Shown here one piece after another: positions 19,580-27,814 of a stretch of DNA of 35,976 nucleotides. Location: assembly GCA_015056005.1 (NCBI GenBank), contig SVHB01000023.1, forward strand, positions 1-35,976, written 5' to 3'. The notes under the pieces are model-generated. The model searched no databases. It saw only the letters and a program-made list of their open reading frames with translations, and was not told the origin of the DNA. The translations under genes and the position numbers were made by a program. Position 1 is the first letter of the stretch, and each line of letters starts with the position of its first letter. This stretch comes from Clostridiales bacterium (GTDB lineage Bacteria; Bacillota; Clostridia; Christensenellales; UBA1750).

Positions 19580-19779
19580 TGGCTATCTGGAAGCGCCTGA
19601 AGAAGTCAACTCCTGAACAGGAAGAGGAATTCAGCGAGATCATGACCGAAGAAAAAGTCGGTTTCAAGGATAAAATGGCTATGATCGTAAGCGCATTCTT
19701 TGTGCTCGTAGTGCCAAGCGCGCTGGTTCTGATAATCTTAAGCGTTATTGTACTCGCTTTGTTCGGTCAACTTTGGTAA
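19579..19779 (+). CDS. Small single-pass membrane protein of the opp operon
   Basis: 66 aa; overlaps the oppF stop (TAATG); charged N-terminus (KKSTPEQEEEFSEIMTEEK) and a C-terminal hydrophobic segment. Confidence 0.75.
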   Translation: MAIWKRLKKSTPEQEEEFSEIMTEEKVGFKDKMAMIVSAFFVLVVPSALVLIILSVIVLALFGQLW

Positions 19780-19784
19780 AAAAT

Positions 19785-19815
19785 TCCCCGATCATTTTGG
19801 TCGGGGATATTTTTA
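19785..19815 (+). terminator. Rho-independent terminator of the opp operon
   Basis: TCCCCGA...TCGGGGA stem followed by TATTTTTAT, directly after the 66-aa ORF. Confidence 0.75.
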
Positions 19816-19825
19816 TATAAAAAAA

Positions 19826-19853
19826 CACTCGAGAAACGAAATGTTCTCGAGTG
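19826..19853 (-). terminator. Rho-independent terminator of the phosphohexomutase gene
   Basis: CACTCGAGAA/TTCTCGAGTG stem, followed on the minus strand by a run of T. Confidence 0.8.
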
Positions 19854-19866
19854 CTTTTTGTTTAAC

Positions 19867-21567
19867 TTAGCTTTCGATAGCCGCGTTCATCATCGCATCG
19901 GCGCTTGCCATGATAGCAGGCAATGCGTTTTCAGCAGATTCACGTGTCTTTTCGATGACATTGATGTAGAGCTTGATCTTGGGCTCGGTGCCGGAAGGAC
20001 GAACGCATACCCAGCTGCCGCCTAAGAGCTCGTAATAGAGCACATCGCTCTTGGGCAGACCATCGATGCCTTCAAGATAATCCTTTACATTGAGTACCCT
20101 CACACCGGCAAATTCAGCAGCGGGCTTTTCGCGCAGATATTTCATGACCTTCTTCATGGTAGCAGCGCCGTCAACGCCTGCAAGAGCGTAGGATTTAACG
20201 CTTTCAAGACCCCAACCATATTTGTCGTAAATGGCGCAAAGACCTTCGTAGAGAGTGCGGCCCTTGGTCTTATGCCAAAGTGCGCATTCAGCAAGCAGCA
20301 GGGAAGCATTTACGCCGTCCTTGTCGCGAACCTCAACGCCGGAGAGATAGCCGTAGCTTTCTTCAAAGCCGAGCAGATAGGAATGAGAACCGGAAGTGAG
20401 GAACTGCTCGATCTTTTCGCCGATAAACTTAAAGCCGGTGAGCACATTGAAGGTGGTCACATTAAAGTCATCGGCAATGATGCGGGCAAGCTCGGTGGAG
20501 ACGATGGACTTTACGATAGCGCCGTTTTCGGGCAGCCTGCCGAGTTCCTTAAGGCCCTCAAAGATGTACTGTGCAAGCAGGCAGCCGATCTGGTTGCCGG
20601 AGAGCAGCACGTAATCGCCCTGTGCGTTCTTTGCTGCAACGCCCACACGGTCGCAGTCAGGGTCGGTTGCAAAGACAAGATCAGCCTGCTTGCTTTCTGC
20701 AAGCTCAAGAGCCAGCTTGAATGCATCCCTGTTTTCGGGGTTGGGAACGCCGACGGTGGTGAATTCCGGATCGGGTTTTTCCTGCTGAGCAACTACGGAA
20801 ACATTGGTGAAACCTGCTCTTTTCAGAACTTCGCGTACCGGTACATTGCCGCTGCCGTTCAAAGGAGTATAAACAATGCTGATCTCGCTGCCGCGTTCTT
20901 TGCAAAGCTCGCTCTGGATGCCAAGACCCAGAACCATCTTGTAATATTCCTCATCGATATCGCTGCCGATGGATACGAGCAGACCCTTTTCAACTGCTTC
21001 CTTCTCGTCCATGAGCTCAAGACCTTCATAGGAAACATCTCTGATGCAGGCAAGGACTTCGTCTGCTCTTTCGGGCGGCAGCTGACCGCCGTCGCGCCAG
21101 TAAACTTTATAGCCGTTGTACTGCTTGGGGTTGTGGGAAGCGGTGATAACAACGCCGGCTATGCACTTGAGGTGCCTTACCGCAAAGCTCAAAAGCGCTA
21201 CAGGACGCAGAGCGTCGTAAAGATATGCCTTGATGCCGTTCTTTGCAAGGGTAAGGGCAGTCTCAAGGGCAAATTCGGTGCTCATGCGGCGGGAATCGTA
21301 GCCGATGGCAACGCCGTCGTTTTGGTAACCGCCCTTGATGATGAAGTTTGCCAGACCCTGAGTGGCGCGGCGGATGTTGTATTTGTTCATCCTGTTGGTG
21401 CCGGCGCCGAGCACACCGCGCATACCGGCGGTGCCGAAGGAAAGGTCGGTATAAAAGCGATCCTCTATCTCCTTTTCGTCGCCTGCGATAGCTTTGAGCT
21501 CAGCCACGGTTTCCTGATCGTTTTCAAATATCTTAAGCCAGCTTTCGTAATTGGACATGTAACCCAT
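19867..21567 (-). CDS. Phospho-sugar mutase (phosphoglucomutase/phosphomannomutase)
   Basis: Active-site GVVITASHNPKQYNGYKVY, metal site FATDPDCDRVG, FEESYGYLSG, PSGTEPKIKLYI. Start placed at MGYMSNYESW after GGAGGAAG. Confidence 0.93.
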   Translation of the reverse strand: MGYMSNYESWLKIFENDQETVAELKAIAGDEKEIEDRFYTDLSFGTAGMRGVLGAGTNRMNKYNIRRATQGLANFIIKGGYQNDGVAIGYDSRRMSTEFALETALTLAKNGIKAYLYDALRPVALLSFAVRHLKCIAGVVITASHNPKQYNGYKVYWRDGGQLPPERADEVLACIRDVSYEGLELMDEKEAVEKGLLVSIGSDIDEEYYKMVLGLGIQSELCKERGSEISIVYTPLNGSGNVPVREVLKRAGFTNVSVVAQQEKPDPEFTTVGVPNPENRDAFKLALELAESKQADLVFATDPDCDRVGVAAKNAQGDYVLLSGNQIGCLLAQYIFEGLKELGRLPENGAIVKSIVSTELARIIADDFNVTTFNVLTGFKFIGEKIEQFLTSGSHSYLLGFEESYGYLSGVEVRDKDGVNASLLLAECALWHKTKGRTLYEGLCAIYDKYGWGLESVKSYALAGVDGAATMKKVMKYLREKPAAEFAGVRVLNVKDYLEGIDGLPKSDVLYYELLGGSWVCVRPSGTEPKIKLYINVIEKTRESAENALPAIMASADAMMNAAIES

Positions 21568-21594
21568 AATTCTTCCTCCGTATCTGAAACAGAA

Positions 21595-21622
21595 AAAAGC
21601 GGCCATATTTTCAGCCGCTTTT
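21595..21622 (-). terminator. Rho-independent terminator after the DUF1858 gene
   Basis: AAAAGCGGC/GCCGCTTTT stem with a T tract on the minus strand. Confidence 0.7.
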
Positions 21623-21627
21623 CGTGA

Positions 21628-21828
21628 TTATTCGCCGAAATGCTTGTTCAGTGCTTCGATCAGAGCGTCAACGTCAACGCCGTGCACAGCGCCGGCCTGT
21701 GCGATGCTCTCAGCGGTAGCGTGGGGGCAGCCGAGGCAGGTCATGCCGTACTCGAGGAAAACGCGGGCGCTGCTCCTGTCAAGAGCGAGAACCTGACCGA
21801 CGGTCATTTCTTTGCTGATTTTTGCCAT
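21628..21828 (-). CDS. DUF1858 domain-containing small protein
   Basis: MAKISKEMTVGQVLALDRSSARVFLEYGMTCLGCPHATAESIAQA; CxxC in the typical DUF1858 context; GGAGG RBS. Confidence 0.85.
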   Translation of the reverse strand: MAKISKEMTVGQVLALDRSSARVFLEYGMTCLGCPHATAESIAQAGAVHGVDVDALIEALNKHFGE

Positions 21829-21913
21829 ATCTATGGACCTCCAAAAGGTTATTATCAATATTCTTATTATATCACTGTCCGATGTATTTTTCAACAGCGA
21901 TAATTGCCATTAT

Positions 21914-23449
21914 TTAAGGCAGGACGGGAGCATCGAAGCTCGCAGCAGGCCTCTTCATGGTGCCGACGATTATCTTGGTGGAAATCGCGCGGTAGGTGCT
22001 GTTGAGAAGATGTTTTTCTTCAACAAGATTGCCTTCAGCATCAAAGAACTGGATGTAGGTGGTGTACTTGGCGCCTTTTCTGCCTTCGCGCTGTACGGCG
22101 ACCTCGTCTTCGTACATGGTCTCAACGTAGGTAATGTTATCTTCGGGCTGGGGGATGGTCTCGGTCTTTTCGGATCTGAGATCAACTCTGAGTGCGGGGT
22201 CGTAAATAGGAGTGCCGTAAATGCTTACGGTGAGCACTCGGCTGCCGCCGTTTTCTCTGTCCCAGTCAAAATCGGTGAAGATGTAAGCGTCGCTGTCGGT
22301 GGTGTTCTTGAACTTGAAATCGGAATCGGGCCAGTTGATCATCGCATCCATACCCGCGCCGACATAATCGCTGGGCCAGGAATGGGGAACGCGCTCGACC
22401 AGCTCAAAGCCTGCGCGAACGACCGCGTTGAAAAGGGTGCTGCTGACCTGGCATACGCCGCCGCCAAGACCGACATCGGAAACACCCGCCTGAATAACGC
22501 CGGCTTCCTTATAACCGGCTGCCTTGGTCCTCTCGCCTATGACCTGATTGGTGGAGAAGGTCTCGCCGGGCTTTAAGATATAACCGTCAAAGCTTTCAAG
22601 GGCGAGCTTGATGTTGTGGTTACGGTTATTATCCTTCTTTGCGGTGGTGGAGAACTGACCGATCAGCATGTACTTGCCCGCAAGATCCGCCTGAGTAACG
22701 GCAGCGGGAACTTCCTTTACGGCAAGCGCGATCTGACCCGTGGTGTTGCCGGAGGCGATAGCCTCAGCAAGATCTGCTTTAAGCTGTTCGATATCGGCCA
22801 TGGTTCCGGGAATATCGGGTTCGCTCATAAGAGAACCGGTCTCCTTGTCAAAGCCGGTCATCACAGCGTCCTGAGCGGGGGAGTCGACCTGAGCGGAAAT
22901 ATCGTCAAAGAGCTCCTGTCCGGGAGCGCAGGCGATATCCCAAGTGATCGAAAAATCTCTGGGGTTCGTCCCAAGTGCGGTGACCTCTAAAAAATCGGCT
23001 TCGCGGTCGCCGCTGTGACCGATCTCAAAAGCTTCGACCAGAATATCTTCGATATCGCTGGTGATGGTGAAGCTGGAATTGTCAACGGGCCAGGAAAGGT
23101 CTTCGTAAACGATCTTCATATCGATGGTGCTGCGCATCTTCTCTGAAAGCTCGCTTGTTGCATTTCGGGCCTGATCTACGGTCATGCCGCCGATATCGAT
23201 TCCCTCGATGCTGATACCGTCATAAAAAGTGCTGATGGTAAGCGTTTCATCGATAAGCTGCTGATGCAGCTCTTCCTCGCTGGGCTTAAAGCCGAGCATC
23301 TGACCTAAGGTCATGGAATCCGCATCGGGATTTTTGACATACTGTATTACAAAAAACGCGCCGACAACTATGAGCACCAGAGCGGTTATTAAAAGCGCGG
23401 GAACTACGGGTTTGCGTCCGTTCTTTTTCTTCTTCTTTTTGACTGCCAT
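21914..23449 (-). CDS. VanW family protein with N-terminal TM and peptidoglycan-binding-like repeat region
   Basis: 511 aa; ILKPGETFSTNQVIGERTKAAGYKEAGVIQAGVSDVGLGGGVCQVSSTLFNAVVRAG is a VanW hallmark. Confidence 0.9.
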   Translation of the reverse strand: MAVKKKKKKNGRKPVVPALLITALVLIVVGAFFVIQYVKNPDADSMTLGQMLGFKPSEEELHQQLIDETLTISTFYDGISIEGIDIGGMTVDQARNATSELSEKMRSTIDMKIVYEDLSWPVDNSSFTITSDIEDILVEAFEIGHSGDREADFLEVTALGTNPRDFSITWDIACAPGQELFDDISAQVDSPAQDAVMTGFDKETGSLMSEPDIPGTMADIEQLKADLAEAIASGNTTGQIALAVKEVPAAVTQADLAGKYMLIGQFSTTAKKDNNRNHNIKLALESFDGYILKPGETFSTNQVIGERTKAAGYKEAGVIQAGVSDVGLGGGVCQVSSTLFNAVVRAGFELVERVPHSWPSDYVGAGMDAMINWPDSDFKFKNTTDSDAYIFTDFDWDRENGGSRVLTVSIYGTPIYDPALRVDLRSEKTETIPQPEDNITYVETMYEDEVAVQREGRKGAKYTTYIQFFDAEGNLVEEKHLLNSTYRAISTKIIVGTMKRPAASFDAPVLP

Positions 23450-23490
23450 ATGTTATACTCTCCGTGAATAAAATGCTTTTATTTACGTCT

Positions 23491-23519
23491 ATAATATAAA
23501 CGCAACAAAGGTACACCAA
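23491..23519 (-). promoter_or_regulatory. Candidate promoter for the vanW-family gene
   Basis: Minus strand TTGGTG-17 nt-TATTAT. Confidence 0.4.
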
Positions 23520-23585
23520 GTTGCGCGTAAAAGATGAAAAATGCGCTCTTTTGTGTACCTTTATTATATCAATTTTCGCACTTCT

Positions 23586-24152
23586 TTACAAGCCGTATTT
23601 TTGCGTAACCTTCTTTATCTGAGGAGAAATGAGCCTGTAAATTATGGCAGAAAACACCGAGTTTATGCCCGCTTTCAAAAGGTTGAAGGGGAGTATTGCG
23701 GGAACGAGCATTTTGAGCACGACATCCCTTGTGGTGCCCATGAAATGCGGGGTGATGAGCACATTTGCAACGCCCATTACAGCGACCATGGCTATGGTAC
23801 CGGCAATCAGCGCGATTATTACGCGGACATAGTTTTCTCTGTTTTTATGGGCGATAAGACCGCATACAATAACATATGTTCCCGTTGCGATAATATGCAT
23901 GAGAATGCCGTATATGCCGCTTTGCGCGCTGACGGTCATGCCCTGTACAAGCGACACGATAACGGTCATCCCAAGCCCCCACCAGGGGCCGAAGAGCAGG
24001 GTGCAGATGAGGATCGGAATATCTGCCGGATCGTATTCCAGAAACGCCGCAGCGGGGAAGAGCGGGAAGTGGATAAAAGCTACAAGGACTATCGATATCG
24101 CGGCAAAAATGCCCATTGAGGTCAAGGTGAATGCTGTTGAGCGTCTGTTCAT
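23586..24152 (-). CDS. ribU: ECF transporter S component, probable riboflavin transporter RibU
   Basis: Multi-TM ECF S-component sequence (ADIPILICTLLFGPWWGLGMTVIVSLVQGM); lies directly downstream of an FMN riboswitch. Start at MNRRSTAFTL after GGGAGGAA. Confidence 0.85.
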   Translation of the reverse strand: MNRRSTAFTLTSMGIFAAISIVLVAFIHFPLFPAAAFLEYDPADIPILICTLLFGPWWGLGMTVIVSLVQGMTVSAQSGIYGILMHIIATGTYVIVCGLIAHKNRENYVRVIIALIAGTIAMVAVMGVANVLITPHFMGTTRDVVLKMLVPAILPFNLLKAGINSVFSAIIYRLISPQIKKVTQKYGL

Positions 24153-24184
24153 GTGGTTCCTCCCGTAAAAAAATATGAGTTCAA

Positions 24185-24214
24185 TAAAAAACGCCCGCAA
24201 AATGAGCGGGCGGG
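24185..24214 (-). terminator. Riboswitch expression-platform terminator
   Basis: CGCCCGC/GCGGGCG stem followed on the minus strand by TTTTTT, between the riboswitch and the ribU start. Confidence 0.8.
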
Positions 24215-24239
24215 ATAAACGGTATGACCGTAAGCTTTT

Positions 24240-24360
24240 GTTTCTTCCATCCGGACTGTACCGTCGGTTCGGGGATCACACCCGATCGTGCTGAACGCTT
24301 GCGGACTTGTAGGCACTCGCCTCATCACCGCCGGTGGGGAATTTCGCCCCGCCCTGAAAC
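24240..24360 (-). ncRNA. FMN riboswitch (RFN element)
   Basis: Minus strand GGGGCGAAATTCCCCACCGGCGGT...AAGTCCGC...GGGTGTGATCCCCGAACCGACGGTACAGTCCGGATGGAAGAAA matches the conserved RFN core. Confidence 0.96.
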
Positions 24361-24418
24361 AATATTTATATTTTTATTTTTCTGTATATCTATATACTTT
24401 GTGCCTTGGCACATGTTC

Positions 24419-24447
24419 ATTATATATTGATGTTTGATATATGTCAA
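24419..24447 (-). promoter_or_regulatory. Consensus sigma-A promoter for the riboswitch-ribU transcript
   Basis: Minus strand TTGACA-17 nt-TATAAT. Confidence 0.8.
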
Positions 24448-24452
24448 TCGGG

Positions 24453-24480
24453 TTGAAAAAATTATCATTTATGATAAAAT
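24453..24480 (+). promoter_or_regulatory. Candidate promoter for dnaX
   Basis: TTGAAA-16 nt-TAAAAT about 50 nt upstream of the dnaX ATG. Confidence 0.5.
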
Positions 24481-24527
24481 TATATAAGCGATAAATGTCG
24501 GTATCAGGCATTGTTTATGGAGGCACG

Positions 24528-26105
24528 ATGTTTCAGGCAATCTACAGGCGCATGCGTCCCACAAGGTTTCACGAGATCGTGGGACAGGACGCAATAACCG
24601 TCACCATCAAAAATCAGATCATTTCGGGCAGGACGAGCCACGCATATCTTTTCTGCGGCACAAGGGGCACCGGCAAGACTTCAACAGCCAAGGTGCTTTC
24701 CAATGCGCTTTGCTGCCATGAGCCTGTAGACGGCGAGCCCTGCGGGGTCTGCAGTGCGTGCGTCGCCTGCGCAAATGAATCGAATATAGATATCATGGAA
24801 TTTGACGCAGCCTCCAACAGCCGCGTTGACGATATCCGCTCAATACTTGAGACCGTGCCCTATCCTCCTCAGATGAGCAGGCGCAAGGTCTATATCCTGG
24901 ACGAGGTCCACAACATAAGCAACGAGGCGTTTAATGCGCTTTTAAAGACGCTTGAAGAGCCCCCGGAGCACGTTGTCTTTATACTTGCAACGACCGAGCC
25001 CAACAAGCTTCTGCCCACCATCCTTTCAAGGTGCCAGCGCTTCGATTTCAGGCGCATCCCCACGGGCGTGATTGCAGATCAGCTCAAAAAGAGCTGCGAC
25101 ACCATCGGCGCATCTTATGAAACTCAAGCGATATGGGAAGTCGCAAGGGCGGGCGAGGGCAGTATGCGCGATGCCCAGAGCATACTTGACCTCTGCGTTG
25201 CAACGGGCGGCGGTCATGTGAGTGGGGAGGCGGTCAGGCAGGCGCTGGGTTCTTCCGGCAGGGAGTTTTTGTTCAGGTTTGCCGATGCCTGCGCAGACGG
25301 CGATATGCAAAGGTGCTATGGCCTCATAGACGAGCTTATGATGAGCGGCAGAGAGCTTGCCGTGTTCATGAGAGAGCTGTGCGAGCATATGAGGATGCTG
25401 CTTGTGGCCGATGCCTGCGGGCAAAGCTGTGCAAAGCTTTTGGATATATCCGATGAGGATGCAAAGATACTCCTTGAGCAATCTAAGAAAATGGGCTCAG
25501 CAAGGGCGCTGCGCGCGATGGAGCTTCTCTCGCAGGCTGAATCGCAGATGGGACTTGCCTCTCAGCCAAGGGTATTGCTCGAGCTTGCCGTGATAAAAAT
25601 CTGCAATCCTGAGACTCAGGCTTCGATCGAAGCGCTTTTGGATCAGGTGAAAACTCTGGAAAAGAAGCTGGCATCCGGTCAGTTTGCTGTAAGCGCTCCT
25701 CAGAGTATAGTGCCCGAAGGTCAAAGGGAGCGCAGGCCTTCAGCGCCGCAGGTCAAAAAGATCACTGCGGGCGATCCCAATGTAGCAAAGGCTATACTTT
25801 CCGCGCTCAGAAAAAAGAACCAGATGACCCTGTTTTCCACCCTCAGGATGGGCGGCACCTTTATCGGCGTCAAGGACGGCGTTGCAAGGTATGTTTTCCC
25901 GCACGACAAAGCCCCTAACCGCGATGTCTGCATGAGGGAGAACAACAGAAAGGTCATGCTTGAGATCGTAAGCGAGATCGTTGAAGGCGTAACGGATATC
26001 TCGTTTGAAGTGGAAGAACAGCCAATAGAGATCGTCGAGCCCACGGGCGATATCGAAAAAGAAGCAAAGGAGGTCTTCGGCGACAAGGTCGAGGTCGTCG
26101 GATAA
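24528..26105 (+). CDS. dnaX: DNA polymerase III subunit gamma/tau
   Basis: YRRMRPTRFHEIVGQDAI, GTRGTGKTSTAK, Cys cluster CCHEPVDGEPCGVCSAC, YILDEVHNIS, LEEPPEHVVFILATTEPNKLLPTILSRCQRFDF. Start at 24528 after GGAGG. Confidence 0.95.
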   Translation: MFQAIYRRMRPTRFHEIVGQDAITVTIKNQIISGRTSHAYLFCGTRGTGKTSTAKVLSNALCCHEPVDGEPCGVCSACVACANESNIDIMEFDAASNSRVDDIRSILETVPYPPQMSRRKVYILDEVHNISNEAFNALLKTLEEPPEHVVFILATTEPNKLLPTILSRCQRFDFRRIPTGVIADQLKKSCDTIGASYETQAIWEVARAGEGSMRDAQSILDLCVATGGGHVSGEAVRQALGSSGREFLFRFADACADGDMQRCYGLIDELMMSGRELAVFMRELCEHMRMLLVADACGQSCAKLLDISDEDAKILLEQSKKMGSARALRAMELLSQAESQMGLASQPRVLLELAVIKICNPETQASIEALLDQVKTLEKKLASGQFAVSAPQSIVPEGQRERRPSAPQVKKITAGDPNVAKAILSALRKKNQMTLFSTLRMGGTFIGVKDGVARYVFPHDKAPNRDVCMRENNRKVMLEIVSEIVEGVTDISFEVEEQPIEIVEPTGDIEKEAKEVFGDKVEVVG

Positions 26106-26109
26106 ACAG

Positions 26110-26538
26110 ATGAGCCAGAAGCTTACCGAACAGGAAAAGAAACAGATAAAAAAGGACAGGATATTTCTCTACGGCGGCATTATCGGCACGATGCTGGTCA
26201 TGGCGATATTCATAAGGGTATACAACCATAATTATGTTGAAAAAAACGGCATGATGCTGACCAACGATAAGGCGATAGAAGCCGTGCTTGATCCCCAATG
26301 CGAATACGACCTTGAAGGTATGATAAAAACGATGCGCGCAAAGACTGTTTTTGACAGCCAGACCGTGCGCAGTCAGCTGCTTTTGGGCAGAAACATTATC
26401 GTAAACGCTGCAAAATCCGACGAGGAGCCAAAGCTCGTGCTCATATATGCGGCAACCGATGAAGGTTTCCTCGGCTGCGACGGCGAGGGAAATTCATTTG
26501 AAGTCGAAGGTCTTTTTTACAGAGCGTATCTTGAATAA
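26110..26538 (+). CDS. Hypothetical single-pass membrane protein
   Basis: 142 aa; charged N-terminus plus one TM (FLYGGIIGTMLVMAIFI); starts 4 nt after the dnaX stop. Confidence 0.7.
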   Translation: MSQKLTEQEKKQIKKDRIFLYGGIIGTMLVMAIFIRVYNHNYVEKNGMMLTNDKAIEAVLDPQCEYDLEGMIKTMRAKTVFDSQTVRSQLLLGRNIIVNAAKSDEEPKLVLIYAATDEGFLGCDGEGNSFEVEGLFYRAYLE

Positions 26539-26543
26539 AAAAC

Positions 26544-26564
26544 AGCCTGCCTAAAGGGCAGGCT
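26544..26564 (-). terminator. Rho-independent terminator of the small multidrug-export gene
   Basis: AGCCTGCC/GGCAGGCT stem followed on the minus strand by a T run. Confidence 0.75.
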
Positions 26565-26582
26565 GAAACAATATTAACAGCA

Positions 26583-27044
26583 TCAGAAAACAAAAACTCC
26601 CGTTATCATGAGTATGCAAAGCGAGCAGACTATGTTCCCCAAAAGTATTACGGGAACGGCGTGCTTGAGCCTTAGATCGAGCAGCGCGGCAACAAGGCTG
26701 CCGGTCCACACTCCCGTGCCGGGAAGAGGAGCTGCGACCAGAATAAAAAGCCCGAGCAGTGAATATTTGCGCACTTTATCTGCTTTTTGATCCACATGGC
26801 GTTCCATGAACCTTCCGAACCAGCCGAGTATTGCCGTGGTTTTGAGCCAGCTAATCATCTTCCTTGAAAAAAGGATGATGAACGGGCAGGGAACAAGCCC
26901 GCCCAGCACTGCGAAAATAAAGCTTTCCCAAAGCGGAAGCCCCATTGCGGTGCCGATCGGGATCGCCGCTTTTACTTCAAGTATCGGCACCATTGCTGTG
27001 CCTGCTGTCATTATAACGGCTTTAAGCCAAGATATAAATTCCAT
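26583..27044 (-). CDS. Small multidrug export family membrane protein (COG2426-like)
   Basis: 153 aa, 4 TM; PILEVKAAIPIGTAMGLPLWESFIFAVLGGLVPCPFIILFSRK and APLPGTGVWTGSLVAALL. Confidence 0.8.
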   Translation of the reverse strand: MEFISWLKAVIMTAGTAMVPILEVKAAIPIGTAMGLPLWESFIFAVLGGLVPCPFIILFSRKMISWLKTTAILGWFGRFMERHVDQKADKVRKYSLLGLFILVAAPLPGTGVWTGSLVAALLDLRLKHAVPVILLGNIVCSLCILMITGVFVF

Positions 27045-27106
27045 TCAGGGAATTGACCTTTCTAAAGTTTTGCGGTGCAATAAAAATGCCGCGAGGGGAT
27101 GATCAC

Positions 27107-27808
27107 ATGAAAAAAGTTTTAGGCTGCATCAGAAGAGCGGACAGCGATTTTAACCTCATAAACGAAGGCGATCACGTTCTTGTGGGCGTATCGGGCGGCA
27201 AGGACAGCATGCTGCTGCTTAAAGCCATGCGCCTTTATCAGTATTTTTCCAAGAATAAATTCACTCTCACCGCTGCGACTCTGTCCCTGGGACTTACTCC
27301 CACAGATTATTCGCCCATTAAGAATCTATGCGATGAGATGGGGATAAATTATATTCTTCAGGAAACGCAGATAGGCCAGATAGTTTTTGAGGAACGCAAA
27401 GAAAAGAACCCCTGCGCCCTTTGCGCGAACATGAGGCGCGGCGCGCTCAACAGCCTTGCAAACGAAATAGGCGCAAACAAGGTCGCCCTTGGGCACCACA
27501 GGGAGGACGTTATCGAAACCTTCTTAATGTCAATGCTCTTTGAAGGCAGGCTGCACACCTTTTCAAGCAAGACCTTCCTTGACCGGAGCGGGATAACCGT
27601 TATCCGCCCAATGGTATATGTGCCCGAAGCGCATGTTATCCATGTGGTCAAAGAACAGGAGCTGCCTATTGTCAAAAGCCCTTGCCCCGCCAACCATCTG
27701 ACCACGAGGGAAGACATGAAGGAGCTTTTGAAGCATCTTTGCAGGATCAAGCCCGACGCAAGGGAAATGCTCTTAAACGCCATACAGCGCGGCGGGCTGA
27801 TGGAATAA
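27107..27808 (+). CDS. TtcA-like tRNA thiolation PP-loop ATPase
   Basis: PP-loop VGVSGGKDSMLLL, CALCANMRRG CxxC, GHHREDVIETFLMSMLFEGRL, CPANHLTTRE. Confidence 0.85.
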   Translation: MKKVLGCIRRADSDFNLINEGDHVLVGVSGGKDSMLLLKAMRLYQYFSKNKFTLTAATLSLGLTPTDYSPIKNLCDEMGINYILQETQIGQIVFEERKEKNPCALCANMRRGALNSLANEIGANKVALGHHREDVIETFLMSMLFEGRLHTFSSKTFLDRSGITVIRPMVYVPEAHVIHVVKEQELPIVKSPCPANHLTTREDMKELLKHLCRIKPDAREMLLNAIQRGGLME

Positions 27809-27814
27809 TGCCGT

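Noticed and set aside
20272-21627. 451-aa plus-strand ORF opposite the phospho-sugar mutase
   Set aside because: Antisense to a strongly supported enzyme; same stop-codon depletion effect; translation has no recognisable family.
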